Assembly: GCA_902810755.1 (NCBI GenBank) | Contig: CADDYT010000020.1 | Coordinates: forward strand, 1-57,356 | Length of the DNA: 57,356 nucleotides | Source of the DNA: Chloroflexota bacterium | Lineage (GTDB): Bacteria; Chloroflexota; Ktedonobacteria; Ktedonobacterales; Ktedonobacteraceae | Direction: 5' to 3' | Shown here: piece by piece, positions 1 to 9,307 of the stretch | Layout of the letters: every line of letters begins with the position of its first letter | Numbering within the stretch: position 1 is the stretch's first letter | Notes under the pieces: generated by a model | The model's input: the letters and a program-made list of their open reading frames with translations, nothing else | The model's database searches: none | Told to the model about the DNA's origin: nothing | Made by a program: the position numbers and the translations under genes

Positions 1-35
1 CAGTAGATACATTTGGAGGGTATGTCCCCTGCAAA

Positions 36-130
36 AGTAGGGCCAGTAGAATATGTGTCCGCGTAAGCAGGTGCGAGAGCGCCCAGCTACCAGCCCGGTC
101 ACAGGCCAGCCGCCAGGGAATGGCCCTACT
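36..130. repeat. Intergenic inverted repeat, first gene-free stretch (1-359)
   Basis: A perfect 10-bp inverted repeat (AGTAGGGCCA at 36-45, TGGCCCTACT at 121-130) brackets about 75 bases. The right arm lies in a longer piece at 109-134 that recurs with one small indel at 4986-5010 upstream of coxM. Short open frames here have no recognisable product. The rest of 1-359 holds only a possible promoter at 256-264. Confidence 0.5.
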
Positions 131-255
131 ATACCAGAAACTCCATAGCATGCGCCGACGTGTTCATTAGCAAGTGGGCAGGTACCGCAGGCAATAGCAG
201 CGTTTCAAGGTTCTCAAACTTGTGCCTCAAAATCACAGATAGATCACGATGACTA

Positions 256-264
256 TGGTACAAT
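256..264 (+). promoter_or_regulatory. Possible extended -10 promoter
   Basis: TGG followed by TACAAT reads as an extended -10 element about 95 bases before the ATG at 360. No convincing -35 hexamer was found at the usual distance, so this is tentative. Confidence 0.3.
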
Positions 265-359
265 ACTGATAGTGGATGCGAGCGATACGTAGCACAGGCA
301 GAGCGACAATTTCCTGATTGCTGCATGAAAGTATATCAGGAGAACGGTGAGCAAACGAG

Positions 360-776
360 ATGACACAGGGAAACAATGTAACGGTTGAAACCGGGCAGGT
401 CACAAGGCGCAGGGGATACTGGTATAAACTCAGCCGATGTTCTATCTGCCTGCGTTTGCTCTGGCTGCGACTCGTTATGCTCAGTGAACCAGCCGGGGTG
501 CCGGAACCGCTGCGGCACTGGATCCTCTGCCAACACTGCTACCAGGCATTGCTGGGGGAGTTGAGCCGCTCGTCGATTCGCTCGCCATTACGTCTGCGTA
601 TCGCCATCGGGCTGGTGGCTGCCGAACGCTCACCCGCCGCTTATAGGGCGCCTGCACGGCCAAAGACTAGCGAGCAGGAGGCATTCCAGCGCGAGTTCGC
701 CGTGTTTACCTGGCTCATGATCTTCTTTGCCCTCATGCACATAGTCATTTTTGCTATTATTTTCACAATTCGCTGA
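360..776 (+). CDS. Small membrane protein with two CxxC pairs
   Basis: I do not recognise the family. The 138-residue product has CSIC near residue 27 and CQHC near residue 58, a spacing that could bind one zinc ion as a ribbon. A single hydrophobic segment lies at the very C-terminus (about residues 114-136), which would anchor the protein with the cysteine part in the cytoplasm. A purine-rich AGGAGA lies upstream but rather far (about 15 bases) from the ATG, so the start is only moderately secure. It is a lone gene converging on the CO dehydrogenase operon and separated from it by a strong hairpin. Confidence 0.6.
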   Translation: MTQGNNVTVETGQVTRRRGYWYKLSRCSICLRLLWLRLVMLSEPAGVPEPLRHWILCQHCYQALLGELSRSSIRSPLRLRIAIGLVAAERSPAAYRAPARPKTSEQEAFQREFAVFTWLMIFFALMHIVIFAIIFTIR

Positions 777-893
777 TGCCGGAAGGGCTGGCTTGCCGGG
801 GGCCGCAACTGGTCTGCGCGGATGTGGTGGCCGAGGAGATCAGATCCTTCCCTGCTCTCAGAGAAACATGTCCCCCTCACTAGATTCTCATCA

Positions 894-939
894 GTACAAC
901 AACAGACCCGAACATATGTGTTCGGGTCTGTTGTTGTAC
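894..939. terminator. Perfect hairpin between convergent genes
   Basis: Two perfectly complementary 21-base arms (894-914 and 919-939) enclose a 4-base loop. The hairpin lies between the small membrane gene and the coxL stop codon, which converge here, so it can end transcription from both sides. There is no long T tract; the outer arm is AC/GT rich. Confidence 0.8.
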
Positions 940-958
940 AGCTAGTGGAACTGATAGT

Positions 959-3328
959 TTACTCGGCAGCTAGGCCCTTCTCCTTCAGGATATTCCACAC
1001 CTTCCAGGGGGTGATAGGAATATCAATGTGGCGCACACCGACGTGGGCGAGGGCATCGACGACGGCGTTGACGATGGCCTGCGGCGCGCCGACGGTCGGT
1101 GACTCACCGACGCCTTTGGCGCCGATGGGGTGGTGCGGCGAGGGCGTGATGGTGCGATCGGTCTCCCAGGCGGGCGTCTCCATCGCAGTGGGGATCAGGT
1201 AGTCCTGGAAATTGATGCCAAGCGCGTTGCCGTCCTCGTCATAGGTGATTTGCTCGAACATAGCGGGAGCGAGTCCCTGCGTCAGGCCGCCATGAATCTG
1301 CCCTTCAACCACCATCGGATTGATGACGGTGCCGCAGTCATCAACGGCGAGGAAGCGGCGGATATGCACCTGACCGGTACCCCGGTCGATATCGACAACG
1401 CAGATGTAGCTGCCGAAGGGGTAGGTCAGGTTGGGCGGGTCGTAGTAGTTGACCGCCTCCAGGCCCGGCTCCAGGTAGGGTGGGCAGTTGGTGTAGGCAG
1501 CGAAGGCCAGTTCCTGGATGGTCTTGCCCTTGCCCGGCGACCCCTTGACGTAGAAGCGGCCCGGCTCCCATTCCAGGTCTTCCTCGCCCACCTCCAGCAG
1601 GTAGGCGGCGATCTTCTTCGCCTTGTCGCGCACCTTGCGCGCGGCCACCGCCGTGGCCGCGCCCGCGACGGGCGTGCTGCGGCTGGCATAGGTGCCGAGG
1701 CCATAGGGGGCGGTATCGGTATCGCCATGCTCAACATCCACATCATCGGGCGACATGCCCAGTTCGGCTGCGATGATCTGGGCAAAGGTGGTTTCATGGC
1801 CCTGCCCCTGCGTCTGCACGCCGATACGCGCCAGCACTTTACCCGTTGGATGCACCCGAATCTCGCAGCTATCAAACATCTGGATACCTGCGATATCGAA
1901 ATGCTTGCCGGGACCGGCGCCGACGATCTCTGTGAAGCTGGAGATACCAATGCCCATCAGTTCGCCGCGCGCCCGCTTCTCCGCCTGCTCGCGGCGCAGT
2001 TCCGCGTAGCCAACACGATCCATCGCCAGCTTCAACGCGCCTTCATAGTTGCCGCTATCATACGTCCAGTTCAGGGCGGAGCGATAGGGGAACGCTTCCG
2101 GCTTGATAAAGTTTTGCAGGCGCAACTCTGCCGGGTCCTTACCGAGATCGTGCGCCAGCGTATCCATCATGCGCTCGATCAGGTAGGAAGCTTCAGTCAC
2201 GCGGAAGGAGCAGCGATAGGCGATGCCGCCGGGCGCCTTGTTGGTATGCACGGCATCCACGTCGACAAAGGCATGTTTGAAATCGTAGGAGCCGGTACAG
2301 ATGTGGAAGAGGCCAGCCGGGAACTTCGTCGGCTGCGCAGCCGCGTCGAACGCGCCGTGATCGGCCAGCGTATGCACGCGCAGGGCTTTGACCGTGCCAT
2401 CTTTCTCGGCGGCAATCTCAGCGTGGATGTGGTAGTCCCGTCCGAAGCCCGTGCTTGCCAGATTCTCCGTGCGATCCTCAATCCATTTGACCGGCTTACC
2501 CGTTGTGATGGAAGCCACGACAGCGCAGACGTAGCCCGGATAGATGGGTACCTTGTTGCCGAAGCCGCCGCCCACATCGGGCGAGATGATGCGAATGCGA
2601 TGTTCGGGCAGACCGGCGACAATAGCGAACAGGGTGCGGTGCGCGTGTGGGGCCTGTGAGGTCATCCACACGGTCAGCTTGCCGGTCGCCTTGTTAAATT
2701 GCGCCACGCAGCCACAGGTCTCAATGGGCGCGGGGTGGATGCGCGGGATGTACATATCCTGTTTGACAACGACACCATTGGCCTCGGCTTCGGCAAAGGC
2801 CGCATCGGTCGCAGCCTTATCGCCCGTTTCCCAGTGATAGATGTGATTCGTGGGCTGCCTGTCCTTCTTGTCGGGGCGCAGCAGCGGGGCATCCGGGTCG
2901 AGCGCCTTATGCGGGTCAACCACAACCGGCAGCGGCTCGTATTCCACATCGACGGCGGCCACACCATCGGCGGCGGCGTAGCGGCTGGTGGCGACAACGA
3001 AGGCTACTTCTTGCATCTGGTAATGCACGCGATCCAGCGCCAGCACCGCTTCCGTATCGGCAGAGAGCGTTGGCATCCAGGCCAGCCCGGCGGCATCCAG
3101 GTCTTTGCCGGTAATGACCGCTACCACGCCCGGCACCTGCAGCGCCTTGCTCGTATCGATGCTTTTGATGAGCGCGTGGGCATAGGGGCTGCGCACAATA
3201 TCGCCGTAGAGCATACCAGGCAACTGAATATCGTCAACATAATTGCCCTGCCCGCGTATGAAGCGGGCGTCCTCTTTGCGCTTGTAGGCCTCGCCCAGTC
3301 CGTGTTTCTGCACTTCGGTCGCCATCAT
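959..3328 (-). CDS. coxL: Aerobic CO dehydrogenase, large (Mo-Cu) subunit, form I
   Basis: Catalytic subunit of the molybdenum-copper CO dehydrogenase, which oxidises CO with water to CO2 and passes electrons to the FeS and FAD subunits. The 789-residue length matches the family (about 800). AYRCSFR at residues 370-376 is the form I active-site loop; Cys373 corresponds to the residue that bridges copper. The GVGE motif places the conserved active-site glutamate at residue 742. The glycine-rich GGGFG motif used for molybdopterin cytosine dinucleotide binding is also present. Its start overlaps the coxS stop by four bases (ATGA), so the two are translationally coupled. Gene order M-S-L is the form I order. 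Accessory genes coxDEFG are not in the window. Confidence 0.95.
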   Translation of the reverse strand: MMATEVQKHGLGEAYKRKEDARFIRGQGNYVDDIQLPGMLYGDIVRSPYAHALIKSIDTSKALQVPGVVAVITGKDLDAAGLAWMPTLSADTEAVLALDRVHYQMQEVAFVVATSRYAAADGVAAVDVEYEPLPVVVDPHKALDPDAPLLRPDKKDRQPTNHIYHWETGDKAATDAAFAEAEANGVVVKQDMYIPRIHPAPIETCGCVAQFNKATGKLTVWMTSQAPHAHRTLFAIVAGLPEHRIRIISPDVGGGFGNKVPIYPGYVCAVVASITTGKPVKWIEDRTENLASTGFGRDYHIHAEIAAEKDGTVKALRVHTLADHGAFDAAAQPTKFPAGLFHICTGSYDFKHAFVDVDAVHTNKAPGGIAYRCSFRVTEASYLIERMMDTLAHDLGKDPAELRLQNFIKPEAFPYRSALNWTYDSGNYEGALKLAMDRVGYAELRREQAEKRARGELMGIGISSFTEIVGAGPGKHFDIAGIQMFDSCEIRVHPTGKVLARIGVQTQGQGHETTFAQIIAAELGMSPDDVDVEHGDTDTAPYGLGTYASRSTPVAGAATAVAARKVRDKAKKIAAYLLEVGEEDLEWEPGRFYVKGSPGKGKTIQELAFAAYTNCPPYLEPGLEAVNYYDPPNLTYPFGSYICVVDIDRGTGQVHIRRFLAVDDCGTVINPMVVEGQIHGGLTQGLAPAMFEQITYDEDGNALGINFQDYLIPTAMETPAWETDRTITPSPHHPIGAKGVGESPTVGAPQAIVNAVVDALAHVGVRHIDIPITPWKVWNILKEKGLAAE

Positions 3329-3837
3329 TCGCCTCCCTCTCCGGCGCTGACCGGCACCTCTGCCGACTCTCGCATCTTCTCGGCAGCGTATTGAACAGCT
3401 TTCACGATGTTTACATAGCCCGTGCAGCGACAGAGATTGCCGGAAATCGCCACGCGAATCTCCTGCTCACTGGGATCGGGGTTGCGCCGCAACAGAGCCA
3501 GGCTGGTCATCATCATCCCCGGCGTGCAATAGCCGCACTGCAAAGCGTGCTTCTCATGGAAGCCCTCCTGCAAGGGGTGCAGCTTCCCGTTCTGCTCAAG
3601 CCCCTCGACGGTCATGATATCGCGCCCATCGGCCTGCACGGCGAACATCGTGCAGGATTTCGTCGCTTTGCCATCAACGAGAATGGTGCAGGCGCCGCAA
3701 CTGGTGGTATCGCAGCCAATGTGCGTACCCGTCAGGCGCAGCACGTCGCGAATCCAGTGGACGAGCAGCAGGCGCGAATCCACCTCACCCTCGTAAGGCG
3801 TGCCGTTAATCGTCGCACGAATATGATGCGTACTCAT
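3325..3837 (-). CDS. coxS: Aerobic CO dehydrogenase, small (2Fe-2S) subunit
   Basis: Iron-sulfur subunit that carries electrons from the Mo-Cu site to FAD. The 170-residue protein has the two expected clusters. The N-terminal plant-type ferredoxin fold shows [15 protein letters not shown] and a later KSC cysteine; the C-terminal helical domain shows QCGYC and NLCRCTG. The ribosome site AGGAGGG lies within the end of coxM, about eight bases before the ATG, and only two bases separate the two reading frames. It overlaps coxL by four bases. The subunit is cytoplasmic and sits at the inner membrane face in characterised enzymes. Confidence 0.95.
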   Translation of the reverse strand: MSTHHIRATINGTPYEGEVDSRLLLVHWIRDVLRLTGTHIGCDTTSCGACTILVDGKATKSCTMFAVQADGRDIMTVEGLEQNGKLHPLQEGFHEKHALQCGYCTPGMMMTSLALLRRNPDPSEQEIRVAISGNLCRCTGYVNIVKAVQYAAEKMRESAEVPVSAGEGGE

Positions 3838-3839
3838 GG

Positions 3840-4718
3840 TTATTTCCCTCCTGTAGCGCGAGCGTGGGCCTTGCGCAGCGCCCGCACCGTCAGCGTGCGG
3901 ACCATGTCGCGTTTGTACTCGGCGGGACCGCGCAGGTCGCTGGTTGGGCGGGCAGCGGCGGCGGCCAGATCGGCGGCCTGATGGATGGCGGCCTCATCCA
4001 GGGGCTTGCCGAGCAACGACTTTTCGGCGTCACGCGCCTTGATGGGCGTTGGCCCTACATTGGTCAGGCCGATGCCCGCGTAGGTCACATTGCCGTTGTC
4101 ATCCAGCGTGACGTAGGCGGCGACCCCGGCGATGGCGTAGTCGCCAACTTTGCGCTCCAGCTTGAAATAGGCTCCTCCACTATGGGCAGTGGGCGCGGGA
4201 ACGCGAATCTCCGTCAGTATTTCGTTGGGTTGCAGCGATGTTTCAAATGAGGAATCGGTAAAGAACTCGTCAATGGGAATGACGCGCTGGCCGCCCGGCC
4301 CGATGGCCACAACCTGCGCGCCCAGGGCCAGCATGGTCGCGGGGTGGTCGTTGGCGGGGTCGGCATGGGCCAGGTTACCGCCGACAGTGGCCCAGTTGCG
4401 TACAACGGGGTCAGCCACCACCTCGGCGGTCTCGTGCAGGATGGGATAACGATTGCGAACGAGATCAGACGCATCCAGCTCGGCCTCGCGAGTCAACGCG
4501 CCGATGTGCAGGGTGCCATCCGTCTCCTGGAGATAGTCCAGATCGGGGACGCGGTTGATATCGATCAAGACCGAGGGACCCGCGAGACGGAAGCGCAACA
4601 GGGGAATGAGGCTCTGACCTCCTGCGAGAATTTTGGCATCATCGCCATGCTGTTCCAGCAAAGCGACGACCTCTGGAACACTTCCCGCCACCAGATAATC
4701 GAAGGAACCAGGAATCAC
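3840..4718 (-). CDS. coxM: Aerobic CO dehydrogenase, medium (FAD) subunit
   Basis: Flavoprotein subunit that accepts electrons from the FeS subunit and hands them to quinone. The 292-residue length is normal. The two flavin-contact motifs of the family are present: [13 protein letters not shown] near residue 32 and [16 protein letters not shown] near residue 110. The start is a GTG preceded by GGAGGTGA at 4723-4730, a near-perfect ribosome site. It is the first gene of coxMSL. A possible TGCTACACT extended -10 at 4850-4858 and a hairpin at 4746-4768 lie upstream. No regulator of the CoxB/C or RcoM kind is adjacent. Confidence 0.93.
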   Translation of the reverse strand: MIPGSFDYLVAGSVPEVVALLEQHGDDAKILAGGQSLIPLLRFRLAGPSVLIDINRVPDLDYLQETDGTLHIGALTREAELDASDLVRNRYPILHETAEVVADPVVRNWATVGGNLAHADPANDHPATMLALGAQVVAIGPGGQRVIPIDEFFTDSSFETSLQPNEILTEIRVPAPTAHSGGAYFKLERKVGDYAIAGVAAYVTLDDNGNVTYAGIGLTNVGPTPIKARDAEKSLLGKPLDEAAIHQAADLAAAAARPTSDLRGPAEYKRDMVRTLTVRALRKAHARATGGK

Positions 4719-4745
4719 TAGCTCACCTCCAGAAATCGTTCACGC

Positions 4746-4768
4746 GCGCGAACAAACGCTGTTCGCGC
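4746..4768 (-). promoter_or_regulatory. Hairpin or operator in the coxM leader
   Basis: Arms GCGCGAAC (4746-4753) and GTTCGCGC (4761-4768) are perfectly complementary around a 7-base loop, 27 bases before the coxM GTG. It could be a repressor site or a leader hairpin. The 350-base stretch 4719-5068 also holds the possible extended -10 at 4850-4858, a CCTCC/GGAGG hairpin at 4912-4925 and the repeated piece at 4986-5010. Confidence 0.35.
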
Positions 4769-4985
4769 CCAACAGAGGGAGGGTAGGGGGTTTCCCGCCC
4801 GGCAGCTAAACCTATCAGGCTGCACAACGTGCAAATCCTCTGATATGTCAGTGTAGCATGAAGTGTCTAACTGGCGTTACCCCCGAAAGCAGGCAACATT
4901 CGCAGGGTATACCTCCTTTTGGAGGGAGAGCATATATACGAATGGAGGGACGTAAAAACTATGAGACGGCAGCATACCCGATCAG

Positions 4986-5010
4986 GCCGCCAGGGGTGGC
5001 CCTACTATAC
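4986..5010. repeat. Second copy of the 109-134 intergenic piece
   Basis: About 25 bases ending in TGGCCCTACTATAC match 109-134 except for AA versus G in the middle. The two copies flank the CO dehydrogenase operon in the same orientation. This suggests a dispersed repeat or the footprint of a small element. Confidence 0.45.
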
Positions 5011-5068
5011 TACAGCGGTTCCCAGGCGGCGCGGCGGGTGGCTTGCAGCGCGGCAGCTAGTCTGGGGG

Positions 5069-6640
5069 CTAATAGCTATCGGCGTACCCCTGACGTTGTG
5101 CCTGGATGAACGCGGCGTACCAGCGCCCGCTCTCTTTGATCTGGCGGCGCTGTGTGGCAAAATCGACGTAGACGATGCCAAAACGCTTGCTATAGCCATC
5201 GATCCACTCGTAATTGTCCAGCAAGGACCAGACGAAGTAACCTTCTACCGGCACGCCCTGTCGGCGGGCATGTTCCAGCATGTCGATATGCTCGCGCAGG
5301 TATTGCACGCGCCGTTCGTCGCGCACGGGACTGCGCCCATCCCACTGATCGGCAAACGCGGCTCCGTTCTCCGTGACCAGAATGAGGCGAGGAGCGTATT
5401 CGCGGTGAACGCGCAGCAGGCAATCGCCCAGACCCTGGGGATAGATTTCCCACGCCATTTCCGTGTAGCTGGCGCCGGGAACCGGCACGACCAGTTCATA
5501 GGCAGGCTCTTTTGCCTGCTGCCGACCTGGGCGCCGCGCCCGTAGCAGCAGGCGAAAATAGTAGTTGATGCCGACGAAATCCAGAGGGGTCGCAATCAGC
5601 GCCATGTCTGCCTCTTGTAGCGGCGGGGGAGCGACGGCAAGGTCGGCAAAAAGCTGCTCAGGGTATTGCCCGCGAAAGAGCGGATCCAGAAACCAGCGGT
5701 TGTAGCGCACATCCATCTGCTCCACCCCCTGCAAAGTTTCCGCGCGCTCATCGGCAGCAGAGACGGGAGTTATGTTGAGCGTGATGCCGATACGCGCATG
5801 CTGTGATATATACGGGCGCATGCGAGGCAGAGCTAACCCGTGCGCCAGTAAGAGGTGATGAGCGGCCACCGCCGCCGATTGCATGTCCGCGATACCGGGG
5901 GCATGGGTACCGAGTCCATAGCCCAGATAGGCGGCGCACCAGGGTTCGTTGAGCGTAATCCACCAGCGCACGCGATCTCCCAGGCGGCGCATCACAACTT
6001 CGGCATAGTAGGCGAAGGCATGGGCAGTCTCGCGGGCAAGCCAGCCGCCCCGTTCGTGCAGCGCCTGGGGCAGATCCCAGTGATAGAGCGTCGCCACCGG
6101 CGTGATATTGCGTGCCAGCAGGGCATCCACCAGCCGATCATAGAAATCGAGGCCGCGCGCATTGACCGGCCCGCTGCCCTGCGGCAGGATGCGCGACCAG
6201 GAAAGCGAGAAGCGATAGGCGTTCAGATTCAGTTCCGCCATCAAGTCGACATCTTCCTGCATGTGGTGATAGTGGTCAGCGGCTACCTCCCCGGTCTGGC
6301 CGCGAAAGGTCGTCCCTTCCTGCCTGGCAAAGGTATCCCAGATGGAATCTGCGCGCCCGTCTTCGCGCGCCGCTCCCTCAATCTGGTAGGCGGAAGTAGC
6401 GGCGCCCCAGAGGAAATCGGCAGGAAATGAGGCGCGAAAGGGATAGTTCCTGCCGGAAGGTCGGCTGCCCAGTTGCGAAGCAATGAGATCAGGCACATAG
6501 CCCTGTTCCTTGATAAGCTGCAACACCCGTTCCCGCGTCACCGGATCGACATCTGGCTTATTGTTCAAAACGCGCGAAACGGTGGCCGTGGAGACGCCCG
6601 CGAGTCGGGCAATCTGGCGGATCGTCAGTTTCTCAGGCAT
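5069..6640 (-). CDS. GH1 beta-glucosidase with N-terminal LacI DNA-binding domain
   Basis: Residues 5-55 are a LacI-type helix-turn-helix with hinge (TIRQIARLAGVSTATVSRVL). The sugar-binding core of LacI repressors is absent. From about residue 72 (FPADFLWGAATSAYQIEG) to the end runs a complete family 1 glycoside hydrolase. The acid/base is Glu232 in TLNEP and the nucleophile is Glu424 in VTENG, so it should be a retaining beta-glycosidase on beta-glucosides or related sugars, probably cytoplasmic because no signal peptide exists. No ATG, GTG or TTG lies at the domain junction that would give a free enzyme, which supports a genuine fusion. The protein may bind DNA and sense substrate through the catalytic barrel; that is inference. 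Confidence 0.88.
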   Translation of the reverse strand: MPEKLTIRQIARLAGVSTATVSRVLNNKPDVDPVTRERVLQLIKEQGYVPDLIASQLGSRPSGRNYPFRASFPADFLWGAATSAYQIEGAAREDGRADSIWDTFARQEGTTFRGQTGEVAADHYHHMQEDVDLMAELNLNAYRFSLSWSRILPQGSGPVNARGLDFYDRLVDALLARNITPVATLYHWDLPQALHERGGWLARETAHAFAYYAEVVMRRLGDRVRWWITLNEPWCAAYLGYGLGTHAPGIADMQSAAVAAHHLLLAHGLALPRMRPYISQHARIGITLNITPVSAADERAETLQGVEQMDVRYNRWFLDPLFRGQYPEQLFADLAVAPPPLQEADMALIATPLDFVGINYYFRLLLRARRPGRQQAKEPAYELVVPVPGASYTEMAWEIYPQGLGDCLLRVHREYAPRLILVTENGAAFADQWDGRSPVRDERRVQYLREHIDMLEHARRQGVPVEGYFVWSLLDNYEWIDGYSKRFGIVYVDFATQRRQIKESGRWYAAFIQAQRQGYADSY

Positions 6641-6670
6641 CCTTCTGTTCCCCTACCATCGAGCCATCAA

Positions 6671-6766
6671 GGACATGTCATGCTGAGTGCAGCCAGGCAT
6701 CTGAGGCAAATAAGCGATCAGCACAGGTCGCCAGAGATGCCTGGCTGCACTCAGCATGACATGTCC
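6671..6766. repeat. Perfect 32-bp inverted repeat (REP-like)
   Basis: Arms at 6671-6702 and 6735-6766 are exact reverse complements around a 32-base centre. The arm contains CTCAGCATGACATG, which recurs at 35659-35672; related sequence is at 28412-28494 and 32325-32339. It lies between two genes on the minus strand and could fold as a terminator after the response regulator gene. The family resemblance points to a dispersed intergenic repeat. Confidence 0.8.
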
Positions 6767-6801
6767 CAGAGCAATTTTCATACGTTTCCAGACTCCACCA
6801 T

Positions 6802-7440
6802 CTACAACCACCCTTGTTTGACCGCCACCATCACCGCCTCTGTGCGGTTCTTGACGCCGAGGCGGTGCAGAATTTCCTGCACATAGCCTTTGACGGTATT
6901 CTCGCTCAGGTAGAGCTGGGTGGCGATTTCGCGGCTGGACAGGCCCTGGGCGACGAGGCGCAGGATGACCAGTTGCTGCGAACTGAGTTGCTCCGGCACG
7001 GTCTCGCCAGTGGCCTGCGGCGCTTTACGCAACTGTGCCAGTACGGCGACGGCGGCTTTCGGGTCGATAGCGGCCTCGCCTCGCGCGACGGCACGAATGG
7101 AACGTTTGAGGTCAAAGCGTTCGATATCTTTCAAGATGAAGCCACGCGCCCCCGCCTGAATGGCCTGCGCGACCAGATTGTCGTCGGTGTAGGTGGTGAG
7201 GATAATCACCGCCGTCTCCGGGTAGCGCGCGGTGACGGTGCGGCAGACTTCGATGCCGCTGGTGCCGGGCAGGCGAATGTCGAGCAGGGCGATATCCGGG
7301 CGCAGGCGTTCGATCAGAACCAGGGCCTGCTCCGCGCTGGCGGCGTCGCCCACAATGGAGAAATCCGGCTCTGAGACCAGCATGGCCTTGAGGCCTTCAC
7401 GCACCATTTCATGGTCATCGACGATCAGCAGGCGAATCAT
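6802..7440 (-). CDS. NarL/FixJ-type response regulator
   Basis: The 212-residue protein has a receiver domain (about 1-120) with acidic pocket Asp8 and Asp9, phosphoacceptor Asp54 in LLDIRLPG, and Lys104. A LuxR-type helix-turn-helix follows from about residue 148 (SSREIATQLYLSENTVKGYV). Its start overlaps the upstream histidine kinase stop by four bases, so the pair is coupled and almost certainly cognate. The likely role is a phosphorylation-dependent transcription factor. Targets cannot be told from the window. Confidence 0.93.
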   Translation of the reverse strand: MIRLLIVDDHEMVREGLKAMLVSEPDFSIVGDAASAEQALVLIERLRPDIALLDIRLPGTSGIEVCRTVTARYPETAVIILTTYTDDNLVAQAIQAGARGFILKDIERFDLKRSIRAVARGEAAIDPKAAVAVLAQLRKAPQATGETVPEQLSSQQLVILRLVAQGLSSREIATQLYLSENTVKGYVQEILHRLGVKNRTEAVMVAVKQGWL

Positions 7441-8795
7441 AGTGGCACCACCGCCTTGACAATCAGGCCGCTCTCCTCACCGTTTGCCAGCAAGAACTGG
7501 CCGCCTACTTCTTCGATGCGATTGTGCATACCTTTGAGGCCCAGATGTGTGGTGTTGCCACGATAGGTGGCCAGCGTCTGCGCCGGAATGCCGATGCCGT
7601 TATCCTGCACGACCAGCACCGCCTGCTCGTTCGTTACCTGCACGGTGACGATCACCATCGTCGCCTCCGAGTGGCGGCGCACATTGGTCAGCGCCTCTCC
7701 GGCGACTGTTAGCAGCATACTCTCAATGTGCGAGGGCAGGGAACCAGACCATTCGGCAACGACAAGGTCGGCCTCAATGGGGGTAGACTCGCGCAGGTCG
7801 CGAATCAGCTTGTAGAGCATGCCGACCAGCCCACCTTCCTGCACCGCGCTGGAAGAGAGTGCAAAGATAGCGTCACGCACCTGTGCATTGCCAAGCGAAG
7901 CCAGTTCCTTGATCGTGCGCAACTGGCGAATCAGAGGTGAAGCCTCCGGCAGACGTTCCATCACCCAGTTCGCTTTCAAGCCGATAGTGAAGAGGGTTTG
8001 CTGCACGCGATCATGTAATTCCTGAGCGATACGGCTGCGTTCTTCGGCCAGCATCTGGCGTTTCTGCACCTCGGTCAGCTCATGGTGCAGCTCCTGCAGA
8101 TCAGTGGCAAATTTGCTCAACTCCTGGTTGCGCCGCTCCAGTTCGGCGGTGCGCTCGCGTACCTCGTGTTCCAGCCGCGCCGCATTCTCTTCCATAGCGC
8201 GCCGCTCACGGGCAATCAACTGCGCGTTGTGGATGGCAACGGCGGCCTGCGCGCCCAGCGCCTCCACCAGTTCGACGTGCCGCTGGCGAAAACGCGCCGG
8301 GCGTCGATCGCCGATGAGGAACGCGCCCAGCACCGAGCCGTCGCGCGCTCGCAATTGCACGCCCAGGAAGCTGCGCACCGGAATATGCCCGCGCGGCACT
8401 CCCACGTAGCGGGGATCATCCTGCACATCGTTCACCACAATCGAGGTACCCTGCCAGAAGACCGGCTCTAAGATGCCAATACCCATGACATGGCCCAGAT
8501 GGCGAAAGTGCCTGGCAATCCCTTCGGTCGCGCCAGAAATCGCCGCCAGATCAAATACGGCCCGCTCATGCACATCCTGGCCCTCCTCGCCCGATACCTC
8601 CGGGATGAGGAAAAAGGCGGCATATTCAGCGGCGGTCACTTTGCGCGCCGCGTCGGTAATCATCTGCAACAGGCGCTGCAAGTCAAATTCAGAGGTGAGC
8701 GCAATCGCAATACGGTTAAGCTGGGCCAGTTCTTCCGCCTGCTCCTGCAGGTTCGCAATCAATTGCGCGCGATCCACATCAACGGTCTGTGTCAT
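7437..8795 (-). CDS. GAF-domain sensor histidine kinase (HisKA_3)
   Basis: A GAF sensor domain covers roughly residues 25-195, a coiled coil about 195-250, then the HisKA_3 dimerisation box with the phosphoacceptor in RIAQELHD (His261), and a GHKL ATPase domain with N-box EALTNVRRH and DNGIGI. No membrane segment is visible, so it is a soluble sensor of a small ligand or redox cue. I chose the ATG at 8795: TGGGAG sits about eight bases before it and overlaps the alternative GTG at 8804. A TATACT at 8844-8849 could be its -10. It is the first gene of a two-gene operon with the response regulator. Confidence 0.92.
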   Translation of the reverse strand: MTQTVDVDRAQLIANLQEQAEELAQLNRIAIALTSEFDLQRLLQMITDAARKVTAAEYAAFFLIPEVSGEEGQDVHERAVFDLAAISGATEGIARHFRHLGHVMGIGILEPVFWQGTSIVVNDVQDDPRYVGVPRGHIPVRSFLGVQLRARDGSVLGAFLIGDRRPARFRQRHVELVEALGAQAAVAIHNAQLIARERRAMEENAARLEHEVRERTAELERRNQELSKFATDLQELHHELTEVQKRQMLAEERSRIAQELHDRVQQTLFTIGLKANWVMERLPEASPLIRQLRTIKELASLGNAQVRDAIFALSSSAVQEGGLVGMLYKLIRDLRESTPIEADLVVAEWSGSLPSHIESMLLTVAGEALTNVRRHSEATMVIVTVQVTNEQAVLVVQDNGIGIPAQTLATYRGNTTHLGLKGMHNRIEEVGGQFLLANGEESGLIVKAVVPL

Positions 8796-8915
8796 ACTGC
8801 ACACTCCCAGGCACTCAAAGGCTTAGAGCAATTGCCTGCCAACAGTATATCACAGCACCACGAACAGGAAAACGTAGGGGCGCTGAATGAATTGCACTAA
8901 AGGAGAGGACGCTTT

Positions 8916-9307
8916 ATGAAGTAAAGACAAACAACAATGTAGCGTACAATTGCCATTATCACGTGGTGTTTTGCCCAAAGTACCGCCGTAAGGTCCTGAT
9001 ACCGCCCATAGATGAACGGCTTAAGACTATCATTCTGGAAACAGTAGAGAAGTGGGGGCAAGAATTGATTGAGGTGGAAGTCCTGCCCGATCATGTCCAC
9101 CTCATTGTTGGATGTGACCCACAATTCGGTATCCATCGGCTTGTGAAGTACATCAAGGGAACAAGTAGCCGCTATCTCAGGCAAGAGTTCCCACAATTGA
9201 AGCGCAAGTTGCCGTCTCTGTGGACAAACTCGTACTTCGTGACTCCTGTAGGGGGCGTGACATTGGAAACCCTGAAACGCTATGTAGAAGGGCAAAAGAA
9301 CCGATGA
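8916..9307 (+). pseudogene. tnpA: IS200-type Y1 transposase TnpA, frameshifted after codon 2
   Basis: The body reads as a single-strand transposase with the HUH motif (DHVHLIV) and the catalytic tyrosine near the C-terminus (LKRYVEGQ). A strong ribosome site AAGGAGAGG (8900-8908) points to the ATG at 8916, but that frame reads ATG AAG TAA and stops. Adding one base after 8923 would give M-K-Y-K-T-N-N-N-V, the common family start, joined in frame to the rest. The next usable start is GTG at 8963, which would drop the first beta strand of the fold. I therefore read a one-base deletion that inactivates or cripples the gene. Confidence 0.75.

Noticed and set aside
1130..2659. 509-codon open frame on the plus strand
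   Set aside because: It is antisense to coxL, whose protein and active-site motifs are clear. The frame stays open because of high third-position GC.
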